Shown: positions 6,908 to 13,422 of the stretch, in pieces | Layout: each line of letters begins with the position of its first letter | Numbering within the stretch: position 1 is the first letter of the stretch | Assembly (NCBI GenBank): GCA_964505295.1 | Contig: CAZDHR010000129.1 | Coordinates: forward strand, 1-16,006 | Reading direction: 5' to 3' | Length of the DNA stretch: 16,006 nucleotides | Source of the DNA: DATKZH01 sp964505295 | Lineage (GTDB): Bacteria > Planctomycetota > Planctomycetia > Pirellulales > Thermoguttaceae | Position numbers and translations under genes: made by a program | Notes under the pieces: generated by a model | The model's database searches: none | The model's input: the letters and a program-made list of their open reading frames with translations, nothing else | Told to the model about the DNA's origin: nothing

Positions 6908-8071
6908 CTACTCGCGGTCGCGGGAAAGGACGGCCCCGCCGGTCGAGTCGCAGAGGCGGAGCTGAAAGCTCCAACCCCGGGCCCAGTTTTGCGTCTGTGC
7001 GTTCTGGCACACCTTCACGAGAATCACGTTTCGGCCCGGACGAAGCACCCCGCCGCTTGCGTACTGGTCGAACTGTGAGCCCGCGTGATAGACGTTGTGC
7101 TCGTCGAGCAACGTGCCGGCCAGCCAGAGCTTGACGGCGTTATCCGAGGCGAGGCGGAACTCGACCTCCCGCTCCCGGTCGGAGACGAATTCCGTCGTGG
7201 CGTAGCCGACCACGTCCTTCTCCTCGACGAGCGCCTTGTTCAGATCGACCCGGCCGAATTCGTGGCCGGACTCGTGCTCGATCCACGTCACCGGCCCGTG
7301 CTTGCCCGGGTAGGAGGCCGTAAGATCGATCTCGCGCTCGGGCGGATAGGCGACGTCGTACCCCTTCTCGCCGGTGTTGTCGAACGGGCCGATCAGCTTC
7401 CAGCGGACGATGAACCCGAAGTGCCGCGCAAGATCGACCGGCTCGTCCTGCTTCCGCAGCCGGGAGGCCAACAGCCTGATCTGGTCGAGGTCCCGGGCGG
7501 CGGTCAGGGCCTTGCGACAGAGCGGCACGGCCTTGCGCGGCTCCCCGCCTTCGGCCATCTGTGCCGCCTCGTCGATCAGCCGGGCGACCGCGTCGCGCCG
7601 CAATTCCACGCTCGGGTCGTCGAGCATCCCCGGGATCAGCCGGTCGGAGGCGGTCGGATCGACGCGCACGAGCCACTCGTAGGCCAGGCGTCTGGCCCGG
7701 GGAGCGTGCTGCCGATCCAGCACGAACTGCTCCAGCTCCTCGCGTGGCAGCTTGCCTCCGCGACGCAGCTCACGCTCGGCGATCGTGTCCGCGGCGCAAC
7801 GGACCCAGTTGGCCGAGAGCGGCCCCGCTTCGTCGAGGGCGGCCAGGATCGTGGGCAAGTGCGAGACGTCGGCTCGCGCGACCTGCTCCCACGCCGCCCG
7901 GGCCTCCCGATTGCCCGCCCCGTTCGGCCCCACGGCCAGGAGCTGCTTCAAGAGCGGTTCCAGGCCAGCGGACGGCACACGGCGTGTGCCTGCTACATCC
8001 GCCGCGAAGGCGTGGGGGGAGAACGTCACCGCCAGGCACAGGGCAGGCAACAAGCGAGAGAAGGTTCCCAT
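6908..8071 (-). CDS. Secreted helical-repeat and jelly-roll protein
   Basis: The 387-residue protein starts at ATG 8071, with GGAG 9 nt upstream. A Sec signal peptide ends at AFA (residues 21-23). The next 180 residues look alpha-helical and HEAT-like (for example DDPSVELRRDAVARLIDEAAQMAEGGEPRKA). From about residue 215 there is a beta-rich domain: FIVRWKLIGPFDNTGEKGYD, PPEREIDLTASYPG, LASDNAVKLWLAGTLLDEHN, then GRNVILVKVCQ with WSFQLRLCD. This resembles the galactose-binding or GH2-like jelly roll seen in many planctomycete exported proteins, so a carbohydrate-binding role is possible. No catalytic residues are evident. Residues 26-33 (VAGTRRVP) are encoded by a copy of a palindromic repeat that also occurs upstream of the gene. 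It is the first gene of the operon with the propeller protein and aroA. Confidence 0.78.
   Translation of the reverse strand: MGTFSRLLPALCLAVTFSPHAFAADVAGTRRVPSAGLEPLLKQLLAVGPNGAGNREARAAWEQVARADVSHLPTILAALDEAGPLSANWVRCAADTIAERELRRGGKLPREELEQFVLDRQHAPRARRLAYEWLVRVDPTASDRLIPGMLDDPSVELRRDAVARLIDEAAQMAEGGEPRKAVPLCRKALTAARDLDQIRLLASRLRKQDEPVDLARHFGFIVRWKLIGPFDNTGEKGYDVAYPPEREIDLTASYPGKHGPVTWIEHESGHEFGRVDLNKALVEEKDVVGYATTEFVSDREREVEFRLASDNAVKLWLAGTLLDEHNVYHAGSQFDQYASGGVLRPGRNVILVKVCQNAQTQNWARGWSFQLRLCDSTGGAVLSRDRE
7974..7996. repeat. REP-like palindrome inside a coding region
   Basis: The segment GGCACACGGCGTGTGCC followed by TGCTAC matches the intergenic copy at 8116-8136 at 20 of 21 positions. 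Here it is read in frame in the minus-strand gene and encodes VAGTRRVP just after the signal peptide cleavage site. The GGCACAC/GTGTGCC stem is intact; the outer GTAGCA arm is present on one side only. Confidence 0.7.
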
Positions 8072-8103
8072 GATGGTGATCTCCGGTCGTGTGATTCTCC
8101 GGC

Positions 8104-8139
8104 AAAGTAGCAGCCCACACGCCGTGTGCCTGCTACTTT
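8104..8139. repeat. REP-like palindrome, second copy
   Basis: AAAGTAGCAG (8104-8113) pairs perfectly with CTGCTACTTT (8130-8139). CACAC (8116-8120) pairs with GTGTG (8124-8128) after a small bulge, and the loop is GCC. It lies in the leader between the putative promoter at 8186-8214 and the start codon at 8071, so it would be transcribed as a stable 5' UTR hairpin. Confidence 0.75.
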
Positions 8140-8185
8140 CATCGAACGCCGTGAACGGTTAGCCGCCACGCGTGTCGGGCCACCC

Positions 8186-8214
8186 ATTATATTGGCGTCG
8201 GTCCGGATTGGGAA
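8186..8214 (-). promoter_or_regulatory. Sigma70-type promoter of the aroA operon
   Basis: On the minus strand TTCCCA (8214-8209, four of six consensus bases) is followed after exactly 17 nt by a perfect TATAAT (8191-8186). The leader to the start at 8071 would be roughly 105-110 nt and would contain the palindrome at 8104-8139. This is the best promoter match I found in the window. Confidence 0.55.
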
Positions 8215-8312
8215 ACCGTGGAACCGGGCGATTGCGACGCAGGCGCAAGAAAAATCGCGGCATTTGACGTGCCGCCCACGCCTTTCCCGAGCCGGCCCGA
8301 CTTCTCCCGCCC

Positions 8313-8340
8313 TTGTGAACGCGAGACAATCGGGTCTAAT
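8313..8340 (+). promoter_or_regulatory. Putative sigma70-type promoter for the dehydrogenase/kinase operon
   Basis: TTGTGA (8313-8318) is followed after 16 nt by TCTAAT (8335-8340, five of six consensus bases). Transcription would start near 8347, about 30 nt before the chosen ATG at 8378. This would also exclude the in-frame ATG at 8339, which overlaps the -10 box. Confidence 0.45.
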
Positions 8341-8377
8341 GCGAAGGGCGGTTCCCATCTCTCAACGGGTGGTTCCC

Positions 8378-9568
8378 ATGAGCACCGGCTCGACGATTGG
8401 CTACGATTTCGTCGCTCCGCGCCAGATCGTGTTCGGCTGGGGGCGGCGCCAGGAAGTGGGCGCGCTGGCGCGAACGCTGGGACGCCGCGCCTTTGTCGTC
8501 TGCGGCTCGCAGACTCTCTCCGCCCGGGGAACGCTGGACGAAATAGCCAACGCCCTCCGGTCGGAAGGCGTGGATACGGTCCCCACGGAGACGATCTCGC
8601 GCGAGCCGGAGGTGGACGACGTCGACCGGGTCGCGGCCCTGGTCCGCAAACGACAAGTCGGCCCCGGCGATTTCATCCTGGCCGTCGGCGGCGGCGCGGC
8701 CATCGACCTGGCCAAGGCCGTGGCCGCCATGGCCACCAACGACGAAAGCCCGACCGTCAAGGACTACCTCGAGGGCGTGGGCCGGGGCCTGAAAATCGTG
8801 AACGAGCCGCTGCCGGTCCTGGCCATGCCGACCACGGCGGGCACGGGCGCCGAGGCGACCAAGAACGCGGTGATTTCCTCGTACGCCCCGGCGTTCAAAA
8901 AAAGCCTTCGCGACAACCGGATCATGCCGCGAATCGCCCTGGTCGACCCGGAGCTGACCGTGAGCGTGCCCCCGGCGATCACGGCCGCCAGCGGCATGGA
9001 CGCGATCACGCAGCTCTTCGAGAGCTACATCTCCCGCAAGGCCCAGCCGATCCCCCGGGCCCTGGCGATGCAGGGCTTGCGACTGGCGATCCCGTCGATC
9101 GCCGAAGCGGTCCGCGACGGCTCCTCGCGCCAGGCCCGGGAGAAGATGGCCCACGCCGCCCTGCTCTCCGGCTTGAGCCTGGCCAACTCGGGCCTGGGCA
9201 TGGCCCACGGCGTGGCGCCGGCCCTGGGCGTTCACTGTCGGGTGCCGCACGGGGCCGCGTGCGCACTGATGCTTCCGGTCGCACTGCGGGTCAACGCCCA
9301 CGTTCGCCAAGACGATCTGGCGCGGCTTTCCCGCGTGCTGTTCGGCCGAGACGATTCCGTGGAGCCCGACGTGGCCGTCCAACGGCTCGTTCGCCAGGTC
9401 GAGATGCTGTGCGAGACGGTCGGCGTTGCCCGGCGCCTTTCCGACCTGGCAGTCCCCGGCGACAAGATCCCCGCGATCGTCGCCGGCAGTCGCGGCAGCA
9501 GCATGAGCGGCAATCCCCGAGAGCTTTCCGACGAAGAGCTGACGCAGATTCTCGAGGAGATCCTGTGA
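8378..9568 (+). CDS. Iron-type alcohol dehydrogenase family protein
   Basis: The 396-residue product belongs to the group III (iron-containing) alcohol dehydrogenases, which oxidise alcohols or reduce aldehydes with NAD(P). It starts at ATG 8378 after a GGGTGG site, and the fold begins at YDFVAPRQIVFGWG. The dinucleotide-binding part has AVGGGAAIDLAKAVA (G104-G106) and PTTAGTGAE (151-159). The metal site is recognisable but altered. By alignment to FucO-type enzymes the ligand positions are D208, Q212 (normally His), H277 and H291, and the usual catalytic His four residues after H277 is Pro281. Bound metal and substrate therefore cannot be assigned. The stop codon overlaps the GTG start of the sugar kinase gene, so the two are probably made together and may act on related sugar or polyol compounds. 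Confidence 0.88.
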   Translation: MSTGSTIGYDFVAPRQIVFGWGRRQEVGALARTLGRRAFVVCGSQTLSARGTLDEIANALRSEGVDTVPTETISREPEVDDVDRVAALVRKRQVGPGDFILAVGGGAAIDLAKAVAAMATNDESPTVKDYLEGVGRGLKIVNEPLPVLAMPTTAGTGAEATKNAVISSYAPAFKKSLRDNRIMPRIALVDPELTVSVPPAITAASGMDAITQLFESYISRKAQPIPRALAMQGLRLAIPSIAEAVRDGSSRQAREKMAHAALLSGLSLANSGLGMAHGVAPALGVHCRVPHGAACALMLPVALRVNAHVRQDDLARLSRVLFGRDDSVEPDVAVQRLVRQVEMLCETVGVARRLSDLAVPGDKIPAIVAGSRGSSMSGNPRELSDEELTQILEEIL

Positions 9569-10488
9569 TCCTTTGCGCCGGACTGACGCCCGCCTGGCAG
9601 CAGATCCTCGTGTTCGACTCGTTCCGCTACGGCGAGGTGAACCGCGCCCGAGAGGCCCACTGGTGCGCCTCGGGCAAGGTGTTCAATGCGGGGATCGCCG
9701 CCCATCATCTCGGCGGGCCGAGCCGCACGCTGGCTCCGGTCGGCGGGGCGCCCTTGGAGCGGATCGACCGCGAGTTTGCGGAAATGGGACTTCCCTTCCG
9801 TTTCGTGATGACGCGCGCAGCCACCCGCGTGTGCACGACGCTGATCGACCGCAGCACCGGCACGATTACCGAGCTGGTCGAGAACGGCCGTCCGCTGAGC
9901 ACCTCCGAGCTCGACTTGTTCCGCCAGGTCTACGCCGAAGAAGCCGCCAAGGCCAACGTGGCCGTGATCATCGGCTCGCTGCCGGTGGGCACGCCGGCGT
10001 CCTTCTATCGCGATCTGGTCGAGCGGACGCCCGGCGCGGCGATCCTCGATTTCCGCGGCGAGGGGCTCTTGTCGGTCTTGGACTTGAAGCCTTACGTGGT
10101 CAAGCCGAATCGGGAGGAGTTGGCCAAGACCGTCGGCCGGCCGCTGGAGAGCGACGACGAGTTGGTCGCCGCCATGCGATCGATCAACGAGCAAGGGGCT
10201 CAATGGGTCGTGATCACTCACGGGAGCGAGCCCGTCTGGGTCACGTCCTCGACCGAAGTCTATCGCCTGCACCCGCCGCCGGTCGACCCGATCGTCAACC
10301 CTATCGCCTCCGGCGACGCCATGGCTGCGGCGATCGCCTGGGCCACGCGCGAGGGGCGCGAGCTCGTCGACGCGGTCCGGCTCGGCGTCGCGGCCGCGGG
10401 CGAGAACCTCCGGCAGCTCTTGCCTTCCCGGCTTGATCCCGCGAGAGTGCTAGAGCAAGCCAAGAGCGTTCGGGTAGAGCAGCTCTAA
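9565..10488 (+). CDS. PfkB-family sugar kinase (1-phosphofructokinase/LacC-like)
   Basis: The 307-residue kinase starts at GTG 9565, which forms a GTGA overlap with the dehydrogenase stop and has GAGGAG about 6 nt upstream. PfkB (ribokinase-like) features are the N-terminal LCAGLTPAWQQ, matching the T-x-N-P-A-x-D region of phosphofructokinase-type members; ASGKVFNAGIAAHHLGG (35-51) for the first signature; VVKPNREELA in the middle; and NPIASGDAMAAAIAWA near the end, with catalytic base D251. Two positions differ from the usual pattern: GGKGxN is SGKVFN and GAGD is ASGD. The closest groups are 1-phosphofructokinase and tagatose-6-phosphate kinase, so the substrate is probably a phosphorylated ketose, but this cannot be fixed by eye. 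The downstream neighbour converges on it. Confidence 0.88.
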   Translation: MILCAGLTPAWQQILVFDSFRYGEVNRAREAHWCASGKVFNAGIAAHHLGGPSRTLAPVGGAPLERIDREFAEMGLPFRFVMTRAATRVCTTLIDRSTGTITELVENGRPLSTSELDLFRQVYAEEAAKANVAVIIGSLPVGTPASFYRDLVERTPGAAILDFRGEGLLSVLDLKPYVVKPNREELAKTVGRPLESDDELVAAMRSINEQGAQWVVITHGSEPVWVTSSTEVYRLHPPPVDPIVNPIASGDAMAAAIAWATREGRELVDAVRLGVAAAGENLRQLLPSRLDPARVLEQAKSVRVEQL

Positions 10489-10541
10489 TGGTCTGTCCAC
10501 CTCGACTTGGCACCCGTCAATTCAACTTGGACAAGCCATTA
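10486..10541. terminator. Inverted repeat spanning both convergent stop codons
   Basis: TAATGGTCTGTCCA (10486-10499) and TGGACAAGCCATTA (10528-10541) form a 14-bp inverted repeat with two adjacent mismatches and a 28-nt loop. Each arm begins with the TAA stop of one of the two convergent genes. It may act as a bidirectional terminator in this 50-bp gap, but there is no T run and the loop is large. Confidence 0.35.
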
Positions 10542-13115
10542 GGGATTCTCCGCCGGCTCGACTTGCCAGGCGTCGACGCCCTCGGGCGTGGCGACCAGGA
10601 GGACGCGCTTGCCGTCCCACTGGGCGGCGCCCACGCCGGTCAGGGCTTTGCCGTAGGCGAACACGTCGATCGGCTTGCCCTCGGCGTCGATGACGTGGAT
10701 CGAGCCGTCGGCGGCTGCCAGGAGCCAGTGGGCGGGCTGGTCGGGCAAGAGCTTCCCGGAGGTCACGGCCTCGATCTGGTGCTCGTGGATTCCCTGGGGC
10801 AGCGCATAGCTCCAAAGCTTCTTGCCCTCGAGATCGAACCCGATCGCCTCCAGCTTCCCTTCCCCAATCGCGGTCAACGCGCACAACTCGGGTTGCCCGT
10901 CGCCGTCGAGGTCCTCCGCCCCCAGCCAGGCAATCACGCGGTTGTCGAAGCTGAGATCGCCCTTCTGCTGGCCTTGGGCATCGAGCTTGACGAGCGTACC
11001 CTGGGGGAGCCGAGCCGCGTTGATCGTCAGTAGCTGGCGCTGCCCTTCGGCGTCGGGCCCCAGGACGACCATGCGCATCGACTGGATCACCGACTTGTTA
11101 GACCACGTACGTTCACCCTCCAACGAAACGCCTTGAACACCGACCACGCCGAAGTAGCTGACGGCCAGCTCGAGCGTCCCGTCGCCGTCGAGGTCGGCGA
11201 TGCGCACGTCGGCGATTCCGGCGTGCGGGTTCTGGGTCGCGTCTTCGGGGAAGCTCCTCACGAGCTTGAAGTCTTCATCCCACAAGTGAACTTGCTGCAC
11301 GCCGAGCGACGAGCCGACGAAGTAGCGCCGTTGGTCGCTCCCAACTCCGCTCCGCAGGAAGAACACGGGCTCCTGGGGCGGCACGCCCAGCGGCTTGATG
11401 GAGACCACGTTCCCTTCCGTCGCGATCTCGGCGACCGAGCTCGCCTGATCGAGCACCAGAATCCGGGGAGGCCCGTCGGGGCGCGCGAGCACGAAGACGT
11501 TGCCCGGCGCGGCCAGCTCGGTGCAGCTCCAAAGCTGGGTAAGCTTGAGCGTCTTCGGCTCGGCCCGCTCGGCGATCTCCGCCTTGGGAATACCCGGTCG
11601 CGGGAGCACGTAGAGATCGTTCTCGACGGAGGTCTGGAGCAGCTCCTCGAACCGCTTCTTCCCGGCGTCGCGCGCCTGTTGATACTGCCCGACGGTCTCC
11701 TCGTGGAGAGTTTCTCCGGCAAGCAGTTTCTCCAACCTGGCCGCCAACCGCGGGGCGCCGAGACCCGGCTGATCGCCGCCCGATTGGCGGTGCTCGACGA
11801 CGCCCTCGGCGTCGAGAACAACCTGCGTCGGGTAGGCTTGGATGCCGAGCGTTTCAAAGGCCGTCTCGTCCAAATAGCGGGCGATGGGGACGTGGACGCC
11901 GATTTCGGCAAACAGGTCGCGAAGCTGTTGGTCGGTGACGTCCGGCTTGTCCACGCTGACGGCCACGAAAGCCACCTTCTCGTTGTCCTTGTACTGCTGG
12001 TACACCTGTTCGAGGTCCGGAAGGGTCATCCGGCAAGGCTGGCACCAGGTCGCCCAGAAGTCAAACACCGCGATCTTCCCGGAAAGCGACTCCCGCGTGA
12101 TCGCCTCCCCGTCCAGCCCGGTGAACGAGAACTCGGGCACCTTCCGGCCGAGCCAGCCGACGTCGCCGGGCATGAAGTCCTCCACCACCTTGAGCTCCGG
12201 CGGTGTCTGAAACTCGAACGCCTGCGGATCGATCTGGCCGCCGAACTTCGCCTCGGCCATCTCGGCCATCAGCAACAGGTTCTGGATTTCGTTGCGGGGC
12301 ACTCGCTCTTGCTCGGCCACCATCGTTCGCAGGACCTCGGCCGGGAATTCGAACCGTCGAAGCACGTAGGTCTCCTGGTCGATCCAGAACCCGCCCACCC
12401 CGTCCGGTCGCTGGATCCGGATGCGGTGACAAGCTCGCTCGCCGAGCATCCCCGGCTCGATGACCTCGGGCTCTGCCGACTCGTGCAGCAGCGTCTTCAG
12501 CGGGTCGTCGGCCAATAACAGGATCAACTGCACCGGCAGCCAGGAGAAGGTCCGCGTCGGCTCCCGGATCATCGCGTCGGCCACGATGTGACTTGGGAAG
12601 AGCGATTCGATGGTGATTTCAGGCGGGGCATCCAGGCTGAGCACCTGGCCCGGCATGCTCCTGGCCAACCCCCACACTTTCTGGCCGTCGGAAACGACCA
12701 TTCCGTCGTACGCTTGAACGCGGATTTTGTTGGGCCGGGCGAAGGCCACGGCGTAGTTCAGGTCGGCGCCTCGCGGCTGGCCACCCAGTTGATACCGGAT
12801 CCCGAGATGGCCCTTGTCGTCATAGCTGGACGCGCCTTGGTAGGCCGCGACCATTTTGTCGAGGATCTCGCGGGCGGAAAGCTGGGGACCGGCCGTCGTG
12901 GCCGATCCTCCCGGCGGCGTTGTTGGCTGTCCCGCCGGGGCCGCTTGGCCCGGGGCGGCCACTGGCTCCCCGGAAAGCTGGGGCTCGGGAGTCCCGGGCG
13001 TGTCCGACGGCCCGCACCCCACCCAGCCCGTCAGCCCCATGCCGACCCACGCGGTCATGAGGCAGGCGAGCAGGACCCGCCGCACCGACCCTACTTGGCG
13101 CTCCAACGATCTCAT
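10539..13115 (-). CDS. LolA/RseB-like, thioredoxin and VCBS-repeat fusion lipoprotein
   Basis: The 858-residue product starts at ATG 13115, with AGGGGA about 9 nt upstream; the frame stays open upstream only because it runs into a palindrome. The signal ends in GLTGWVGC, a plausible but imperfect lipobox with Cys34. After a Pro/Gly/Ala linker, residues 80-300 resemble LolA/RseB-type lipoprotein-binding folds (AREILDKMVAAYQGASSY, ARPNKIRVQAYDG, VSDGQKVWGL). Residues 325-465 are a TlpA-like thioredoxin with active site W357-C358-Q359-P360-C361 and cis-Pro429 in AYPT. The C-terminal third holds FG-GAP/VCBS-like repeats with calcium-type loops DLDGDG at 641-646 and 735-740. The protein should act outside the cytoplasm as a membrane-tethered thiol oxidoreductase. 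The combination suggests redox handling of lipids or envelope proteins, which is inferred. Confidence 0.85.
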   Translation of the reverse strand: MRSLERQVGSVRRVLLACLMTAWVGMGLTGWVGCGPSDTPGTPEPQLSGEPVAAPGQAAPAGQPTTPPGGSATTAGPQLSAREILDKMVAAYQGASSYDDKGHLGIRYQLGGQPRGADLNYAVAFARPNKIRVQAYDGMVVSDGQKVWGLARSMPGQVLSLDAPPEITIESLFPSHIVADAMIREPTRTFSWLPVQLILLLADDPLKTLLHESAEPEVIEPGMLGERACHRIRIQRPDGVGGFWIDQETYVLRRFEFPAEVLRTMVAEQERVPRNEIQNLLLMAEMAEAKFGGQIDPQAFEFQTPPELKVVEDFMPGDVGWLGRKVPEFSFTGLDGEAITRESLSGKIAVFDFWATWCQPCRMTLPDLEQVYQQYKDNEKVAFVAVSVDKPDVTDQQLRDLFAEIGVHVPIARYLDETAFETLGIQAYPTQVVLDAEGVVEHRQSGGDQPGLGAPRLAARLEKLLAGETLHEETVGQYQQARDAGKKRFEELLQTSVENDLYVLPRPGIPKAEIAERAEPKTLKLTQLWSCTELAAPGNVFVLARPDGPPRILVLDQASSVAEIATEGNVVSIKPLGVPPQEPVFFLRSGVGSDQRRYFVGSSLGVQQVHLWDEDFKLVRSFPEDATQNPHAGIADVRIADLDGDGTLELAVSYFGVVGVQGVSLEGERTWSNKSVIQSMRMVVLGPDAEGQRQLLTINAARLPQGTLVKLDAQGQQKGDLSFDNRVIAWLGAEDLDGDGQPELCALTAIGEGKLEAIGFDLEGKKLWSYALPQGIHEHQIEAVTSGKLLPDQPAHWLLAAADGSIHVIDAEGKPIDVFAYGKALTGVGAAQWDGKRVLLVATPEGVDAWQVEPAENP

Positions 13116-13171
13116 CAATGATCTTCCCCTGCTTGAGGAACGGATACGCGGTTCCACTTCACGCAAGTGGC

Positions 13172-13201
13172 ATCCTAACCGAACGTTGGGATTATTCGCA
13201 A
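13172..13201 (-). promoter_or_regulatory. Putative promoter of the thioredoxin-fusion gene
   Basis: On the minus strand TTGCGA (13201-13196) is followed after 18 nt by TAGGAT (13177-13172); each matches four of six consensus bases. The -35 box lies at the edge of the palindromic repeat, so the repeat may have supplied part of the promoter. The leader would be about 50 nt. Confidence 0.35.
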
Positions 13202-13306
13202 GTAAGCATTCGCCCAACCCGTTTGTTCCCGTACCCTGGTTCCCAAGCTCCAGCTTGGGAACCAGGGGAGTTCGTTCTGACGGGTTGGACGAATGTTTAC
13301 ATTCGC
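13196..13306. repeat. Long REP-like palindrome with perfect 16-bp core
   Basis: CCCTGGTTCCCAAGCT (13234-13249) pairs perfectly with AGCTTGGGAACCAGGG (13252-13267) around a CC loop. The flanks also match in inverse orientation. GTAAGCATTCGCCCAACCCG on the left corresponds to GTAAACATTCGTCCAACCCG read from the right (two differences), separated from the core by short unmatched stretches. The whole element is therefore an imperfect palindrome of about 110 bp. The GGTTCCCAAGCTCCAGCTTG core is a palindrome I have seen widely in planctomycete and cyanobacterial genomes. Confidence 0.85.
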
Positions 13307-13422
13307 AAACGGGCCACCCGCGTAAAGCTTGACTTCTTGACCGTGCTCCAAGTCGCCGGATAAGATGAAGATCATGACACCTGCGGCTTCACCCGGTTGC
13401 CCATTTTGCGCAGTTTCGCCCA

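Larger units (their letters stand above)
8072..8377. other. Divergent intergenic region with two promoters and a palindrome
   Basis: These 306 bases separate the leftward aroA operon from the rightward dehydrogenase/kinase pair. They hold the palindrome at 8104-8139, the leftward promoter at 8186-8214 and the rightward promoter at 8313-8340. The two promoters do not overlap. No gene is supported, although one frame stays open across most of it. Confidence 0.6.
13116..13422. other. Divergent intergenic region dominated by a palindrome
   Basis: These 307 bases lie between the leftward thioredoxin-fusion gene and the rightward LarA-like gene. They contain the palindrome described at 13196-13306 and a promoter candidate for the leftward gene. 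No gene is supported. Confidence 0.6.

Noticed and set aside
5657..7078. Plus-strand open frame of 473 codons opposite the propeller gene
   Set aside because: Antisense shadow in GC-rich DNA, rich in His/Arg/Asp/Val without domain pattern.
8339..8377. Alternative ATG start of the dehydrogenase at 8339
   Set aside because: It overlaps the -10 box of the putative promoter and adds residues with no family match.
8218..9564. Upstream extension of the kinase frame through the dehydrogenase gene
   Set aside because: Out-of-frame reading of the dehydrogenase gives Arg/Gly/Pro-rich noise; the kinase starts at the GTGA overlap.
13116..13217. Alternative start of the thioredoxin-fusion lipoprotein at 13217
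   Set aside because: It would put 34 polar residues before the lipoprotein signal and reads into the palindromic region.
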